In this document: positions 60,379 to 64,000 of the stretch, piece by piece | Numbering within the stretch: position 1 is the stretch's first letter | Layout of the letters: each line of letters opens with the position of its first letter | NCBI GenBank assembly: GCA_030149525.1 | Contig: JASBRJ010000391.1 | Coordinates: 1 to 64,000 of the forward strand | Source of the DNA: a bacterium | Lineage (GTDB): Bacteria; Vulcanimicrobiota; Xenobia; Xenobiales; JADMJV01 | Direction: 5' to 3' | DNA length: 64,000 bases | Translations under genes and position numbers: made by a program | Notes under the pieces: generated by a model | Told to the model about the DNA's origin: nothing | What the model saw: only the letters and a program-made list of their open reading frames with translations | The model's database searches: none

Positions 60379-62050
60379 GGGCCCATTTTCTAAGAGAATT
60401 GAGCTTTACGGAGAGATCGGTCTCAGGAACCAGGGACAAATGTTTGGTGACGCAGGAGCCAAGCTCTTCAGCAAGATCAACTCTCTTGAACCAGCCCTTC
60501 TTGTGCTTTTCGGCTGTGATTCCAATTGCTCTGCGGAGCTCGAGAGAGTCTTGCCAATCAGTAATTTGGGGTGTCAAATCAATCTGCGCTCCGGAAAGTC
60601 TGCCTTTGATTGCCGAACGGACCCCGTCCAGACCGTGCATCTCTATTGCAAGCTCCACGACTTCAACTACACCACACCAAGGAAGGTCTTGGATGATTCG
60701 ACTTTCGAGTGCCAGATTGTCACCCCAGAGAAACACTTTTACACCTTCGCGTTCCATGCATTGTCTAGAGGGATTCAGCTCAACATCGCTGTCCGCCAAA
60801 AGAGCAACGTCGTAGCCTAGTTTGGAGAAATCTACCGCCATCTGAGGCCCTTCAGAGCCACCACCTATCGCGAGGCAAACGCCGGACAGCGAAAAGGAGC
60901 CCAGATTGTTCTCATACCAATGTGAGTCAAGGTGTCTGCAAAAACCCACCTCGGTTCTTCCTTCGCAAACAAGAACTTTTCGAGCAAGAAAGGCTTCGCT
61001 CGCCTTTCTGACTGTTGGCCGCAGTGACTCCGGAATCTCGCAGACTCTTGTATTCCCGTCCTGACAAATGACGACGCGAAGCTGCCTTGCTTCCAACTCA
61101 GACACTACTATCGGTGAGTGGGTTGTCATAAACACGCTCTGCGTCGGCTCTGACAACTCCCTAACTAGGTGCCTTACTCGATGAGGCTCGAGCCCTTGCT
61201 CTACCTCGTCGATAAGAATTACGCCCCCATCCTTACAGCTCTCCCTTTGCATAGCTGCAGCCAGAAGCCGTCTCGTCCCTAGTCCAAAGCGTCGTAACGG
61301 GATCTCGCCATCGTGGAGGCTAAAGGCCCCCTGCTTGAACGCTACAGATGAGCTGTCCAGATTTGGGTGATACTCGGAGGTGCACCTTACCCCGAATTTC
61401 TCTCCAACCTCGCCTGCCAACTTCGCCGAATTCTTAAGATTTTCGAAGGCTTCAGGAGATTGACGAAGTGCCTCTCTCGCGTCCCTACTTAGGCCCGCGA
61501 GAAGGCCTGATATATTTTCTATTCGGTCCGTAAGCCTTGATAGTGCCGATCCCCGGCCCCAAGAAAAGTGGCGGTCGAGAAAGTCACCAAGGCGAATGCA
61601 CCCGAGTTTCTCTCTCTCACGTGCAGAGATAGGCTTCCCGGTAGGTTCCCGGTCATTCACGATTGCCCACTTCGGTTCCAATGAGGAGTCCACCGCGAGG
61701 CGAAGCGTTAGAACGAGTTCGTCACCATCCATTGGCTCATCGTGTACTGTGTTTTCAGATGACGACCAGCCACGTGCGAGGTAACCATACTTCGTATCGC
61801 TCTTCAGCTCGACAGGGAGATCCCCCATCGTGAGCTCAATCGAGATTTCCGAACTAGTCTCACAGTTGTAGAAGTCCGAGTCATCAAGTGCAATGTTCCA
61901 CCGAGGCGATAAGGCTAACTCGATAGCATCTAGCACGGTGGATTTCGTTGAGTCGCCAGCACCAATCAAGCACGCGTAGTTGAAACCCACTGCCCAGTCA
62001 AGCCTCTTTATCCCCCGAAAATTCGTTACGGAGAGGTGATGAATTCTCAT
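60371..62050 (-). CDS. gajA: OLD-family ATPase/TOPRIM nuclease (GajA-like)
   Basis: 559 residues, near the GajA length (about 578). ABC-type ATPase with Walker A GAGDSTKST (30-38; Thr where GKST has Gly), Walker B ILIDEVEQGLE near 280 and H-loop TTHSP near 308. TOPRIM: acidic Glu in VLVCEGRTEVGF near 357 and DxD in LLADSDVE near 418. In Gabija GajA cuts DNA when nucleotides are depleted. It overlaps the helicase gene by 8 bases. Walker A variation is seen in some OLD-class proteins. Weaker: whether this is canonical Gabija. Confidence 0.85.
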   Translation of the reverse strand: MRIHHLSVTNFRGIKRLDWAVGFNYACLIGAGDSTKSTVLDAIELALSPRWNIALDDSDFYNCETSSEISIELTMGDLPVELKSDTKYGYLARGWSSSENTVHDEPMDGDELVLTLRLAVDSSLEPKWAIVNDREPTGKPISAREREKLGCIRLGDFLDRHFSWGRGSALSRLTDRIENISGLLAGLSRDAREALRQSPEAFENLKNSAKLAGEVGEKFGVRCTSEYHPNLDSSSVAFKQGAFSLHDGEIPLRRFGLGTRRLLAAAMQRESCKDGGVILIDEVEQGLEPHRVRHLVRELSEPTQSVFMTTHSPIVVSELEARQLRVVICQDGNTRVCEIPESLRPTVRKASEAFLARKVLVCEGRTEVGFCRHLDSHWYENNLGSFSLSGVCLAIGGGSEGPQMAVDFSKLGYDVALLADSDVELNPSRQCMEREGVKVFLWGDNLALESRIIQDLPWCGVVEVVELAIEMHGLDGVRSAIKGRLSGAQIDLTPQITDWQDSLELRRAIGITAEKHKKGWFKRVDLAEELGSCVTKHLSLVPETDLSVKLNSLRKWALG

Positions 62051-62337
62051 TTAACGGGATTCCCCCAAGCTCGGGCTAAGTCCCCCGTCTCCTGACTGCG
62101 AATGATATTTCTAGACTGACAACAGAGCTGTTTCATGCTTCCAAGGTGCGTGTGGCACTGCTTGTTGTAGCGGGTAGCGGGGCCGTGGACTACATGGATA
62201 AGCTCCGAACAAACCTGAGAGGGAACTGGAAAGCGAGTACCCGAAGGCTTACCCCAGGTGCCCACAGCACGACGACGGCGGCGAAGAGGAGCTACTCCAG
62301 GCCACCAGGTGCAAACTGGAACCGGGTCAGCTAGACT
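62047..62337 (-). pseudogene. Possible HNH-type nuclease remnant (361-base gap 62051-62411)
   Basis: The gap between the OLD-type gene and the integrase holds an open minus-strand frame reading CTWWPG ... ELIHVVHGP ... CHTH ... CCQSRN. The spacing of Trp, His-Gly-Pro and Cys resembles the HNH pattern found in phage and homing nucleases, but key residues are missing, so it would be a decayed fragment at best. Apart from this and the hairpin at 62392-62410 I see nothing in the gap. Confidence 0.2.
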
Positions 62338-62391
62338 TTTTTTATACTAATGGGGAAAGAAAGAACCGGGCTGACGGCCGGGAGAAGCTGG

Positions 62392-62410
62392 CTACTGGCG
62401 GAGCCAGTAG
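62392..62410. other. Eight-base-pair hairpin next to the integrase stop
   Basis: CTACTGGC (62392-62399), loop GGA, GCCAGTAG (62403-62410), directly downstream of the integrase stop codon on the minus strand. There is no T-run, so a terminator is uncertain. It could be part of an integrase recognition site. Confidence 0.35.
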
Positions 62411-62411
62411 G

Positions 62412-63746
62412 TTACTTTGGCTCGGAAGAGTACAAAAGACTCCCAACCTGGCCGGCCACTTCCCGCTGCATCGTCGGTACGACGTGGGAATACACGTCTA
62501 GAGTCATCCGCAAACTAGAATGCCCGAGCCGCTCGGCCGCGATCTTTGGATGAACCCCAGCCGACAGCAACAAAGTGGCGTGTGTGTGCCTGAGCGCATA
62601 AAGATGAATACTCTCATCAATCCCCAGCTTCCTCAGAAGAGGTTTCAGACCCCTTCTTCGAAGTTTTGAGCAGAATAGCGGCTCTCCGCCCTTGGTGCTG
62701 AAAATGATTTCATGTAACTCACCGTACCGGCGGACCTGTTCCTCTTTATGGTCTAGCAGGTCCTCCACCAGCTGCTCGGGTAGGGCGATGCTGCGAAGGC
62801 TGCCCTTCGTCTTCGGTGGCTGAAAGTTCCAGCCACCATCTCTGGGCCGATAGAGCGTCCGGCGAACCCGCACCAGACACTGGTCGACATCGATGTCGTC
62901 CCATTTGAGCGCCAGGTACTAGCTCGGCCGCATCCCGGTCCCCAGAGCAACGGCCCATAGAACACCCCACCTAGAACAACGAGCGTGATCCAGAAACTTT
63001 TGGACTCTGTCCAACGGAAAGATTTTGATCCGCTCCTCCCGCCGAGTGCTGCAGTCTTTGGGCAACTCTACCTCAGCCGCAGGATTCACCCCGAGAGTGC
63101 CCCATTTCACGGCTTGCCTGAGAGCCGAGCCCAAAACGGTGTGAACCTTCTGGATAGTGGAGGCGGCCAGGCCCTTCTTGGCCATAGCCAGATACAGCTC
63201 CTGAACATCCTCCCCCGTAATCTTCGAGATCATCTTCGACCCGAGCCCCGGCCGAACATAGCACCGCATCAACTGCTCATAGCTCCGAAAGGTACTGTCC
63301 CAAACCCGGGGATTCACCTTATTCTCCAGCCACTGGTCAAGGAACTTGTCCAGAACGATTTTCGTAGGAGGGCAAAACTTACCCAGATCCATGTCTCGCA
63401 GAACCCCGTTAATGTACCTCTGGGCGTCCCTCCTCGAACCGTGAACCGTCTTGTTGTAAGTCATGCCGCCCTGGTTCACCCAGGCGCAGAAAGCCTCGTG
63501 CTCAATCCGGACCTTCCGTCCGATCCGAACGCTGGGCAGAAGTCCCTGGCGAACGGCGTCGTAGATACTCCAATCGCTAACCCGAAGGATTTGCTGACCA
63601 GCTACCGCCCAGCACCCAGCGGGCTTGCCATCGTACAACCTCGGCCAACGTCGCCGTGATGTGGACTCCCCGCACCCAGGCCACTCCCACTGACAGTATT
63701 TGTCGCAGAGGGCGCCTACTCTCTCCTCTAGAACCGACTTCACCAT
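62412..63746 (-). pseudogene. Tyrosine recombinase/integrase interrupted by one in-frame TAG
   Basis: A 1335-base frame of 445 codons broken only by TAG at 62919-62921 (codon 276). The codon falls where 'GMRPSEYLALKW' is expected, so GAG to TAG is the simplest cause. Residues about 48-90 form an excisionase-like (HTH_17) domain (LPSVRIGRKVRI), 115-230 a core-binding domain, and the C-terminal part has ALRHTHATLL (His-x-x-Arg type box), RLGHSS and the Tyr of DVYSHV. Without readthrough the catalytic C-terminus is lost. It may also be expressed as two pieces. Confidence 0.85.
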
Positions 63747-64000
63747 GGCTTTAAAGAAGACAGAACTCTATAGCTCGCTCTGGGCGGGATGCGATGAACT
63801 CCGAGGCAGTATGGACGCCTCTCAGTACAAAGACTACGTTCTCACGCTCCTCTTCCTCAAGTACGTCTCGGACCGTTACGCGGGTGACCAGTACGCGGTG
63901 ATCGTGGTTCCCGAGGAGTGCACATTCGAGAAGATGGTGGCGCTCAAGGGAGACAAAGAGATTGGAGACAAGCTCAACAAGCTGATCGCCCGCCTGGCCG
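63745..64000 (+). CDS. hsdM: Type I restriction-modification DNA methylase (HsdM), N-terminus only
   Basis: 85 codons before the window ends. The sequence KKTELYSSLWAGCDELRGSMD then QYKDYVLTLLFLKYVSDRY is characteristic of the HsdM N-terminal helical domain, which contacts HsdS and DNA. The methylase motifs, HsdS and HsdR would lie beyond the window. The ATG at 63745 overlaps the complementary ATG of the divergent integrase by 2 bases within CCATGG. Confidence 0.9.
   Translation, partial: MALKKTELYSSLWAGCDELRGSMDASQYKDYVLTLLFLKYVSDRYAGDQYAVIVVPEECTFEKMVALKGDKEIGDKLNKLIARLA

Noticed and set aside
62146-62334. 62-codon plus-strand frame in the gap before the integrase
   Set aside because: No ribosome-binding site or recognisable family.
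62200-62345. tRNA-like stretch near the integrase
   Set aside because: No cloverleaf can be drawn; only a chance GGTTC-like piece.
1-64000. CRISPR array, rRNA or full insertion sequence
   Set aside because: No regular repeat-spacer pattern, no conserved rRNA stretches and no transposase were seen on reading.

Overview
The window reads as chromosome of a GC-rich bacterium with dense, short-gapped gene packing and frequent GTG and TTG starts. Lipoprotein signals, a class A penicillin-binding protein, a PilP-like secreted protein, protoporphyrinogen oxidase, ClpP, HemE and a pantothenate/CoA block point to a free-living, probably aerobic and probably two-membraned bacterium. Many genes have only weak family resemblance. 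I cannot place it in a phylum with confidence; a poorly sampled lineage such as Eremiobacterota/Xenobia-type bacteria is a guess. No rRNA, tRNA or CRISPR array was recognised.

Layout. 1-1152: two uncharacterised plus-strand genes. 1156-5952: two adjacent minus-strand Hsp90/HtpG-like genes, one with intact ATP-binding boxes and one in which they have decayed. 6061-13060: YceI-like lipoprotein, HPt protein, M48 protease, unknown membrane proteins, universal stress protein, beta-propeller and a small XRE protein. 13098-17738: a 1546-residue SF1 helicase with a Vsr/MTES_1575-like nuclease domain and an RG-rich tail. 17802-30457: PepF, exonuclease III, esterases, a 2-oxoglutarate oxygenase, lipoproteins, a TerB-like protein, a CopG-like protein, PBP1A, DUF1015 and DUF420 proteins. 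30559-35974: PilP-like protein, an orphan soluble homologue of the FlhA/SctV cytosolic domain, and a POT transporter with a large insertion. 36235-46617: unknown proteins, a four-gene operon (membrane protein, HTTM protein, TPR protein, PlsC acyltransferase), and a sugar kinase/nucleotidyltransferase/FAD enzyme set. 46811-51488: nitrilase-JAMM pair followed by panB-panE-panC-coaX. 51475-58030: Trp-repeat protein, M23-like protein, then clpP-hemE-hemG.

The right end (58142-64000) is an accessory defence island. It holds a toxin-antitoxin pair bracketed by imperfect direct repeats, a Gabija-like module (OLD-type ATPase/TOPRIM nuclease plus UvrD-like helicase), a possible HNH remnant, a tyrosine integrase stopped by a single amber codon, and the first codons of a type I modification subunit (HsdM) whose start codon overlaps that of the divergent integrase.

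The strongest candidates for something not yet described are the active/inactive Hsp90-like pair, the free-standing FlhA cytosolic-domain protein, and the large helicase-nuclease. The Gabija-like pair is a known type of system in a variant with an altered Walker A motif.
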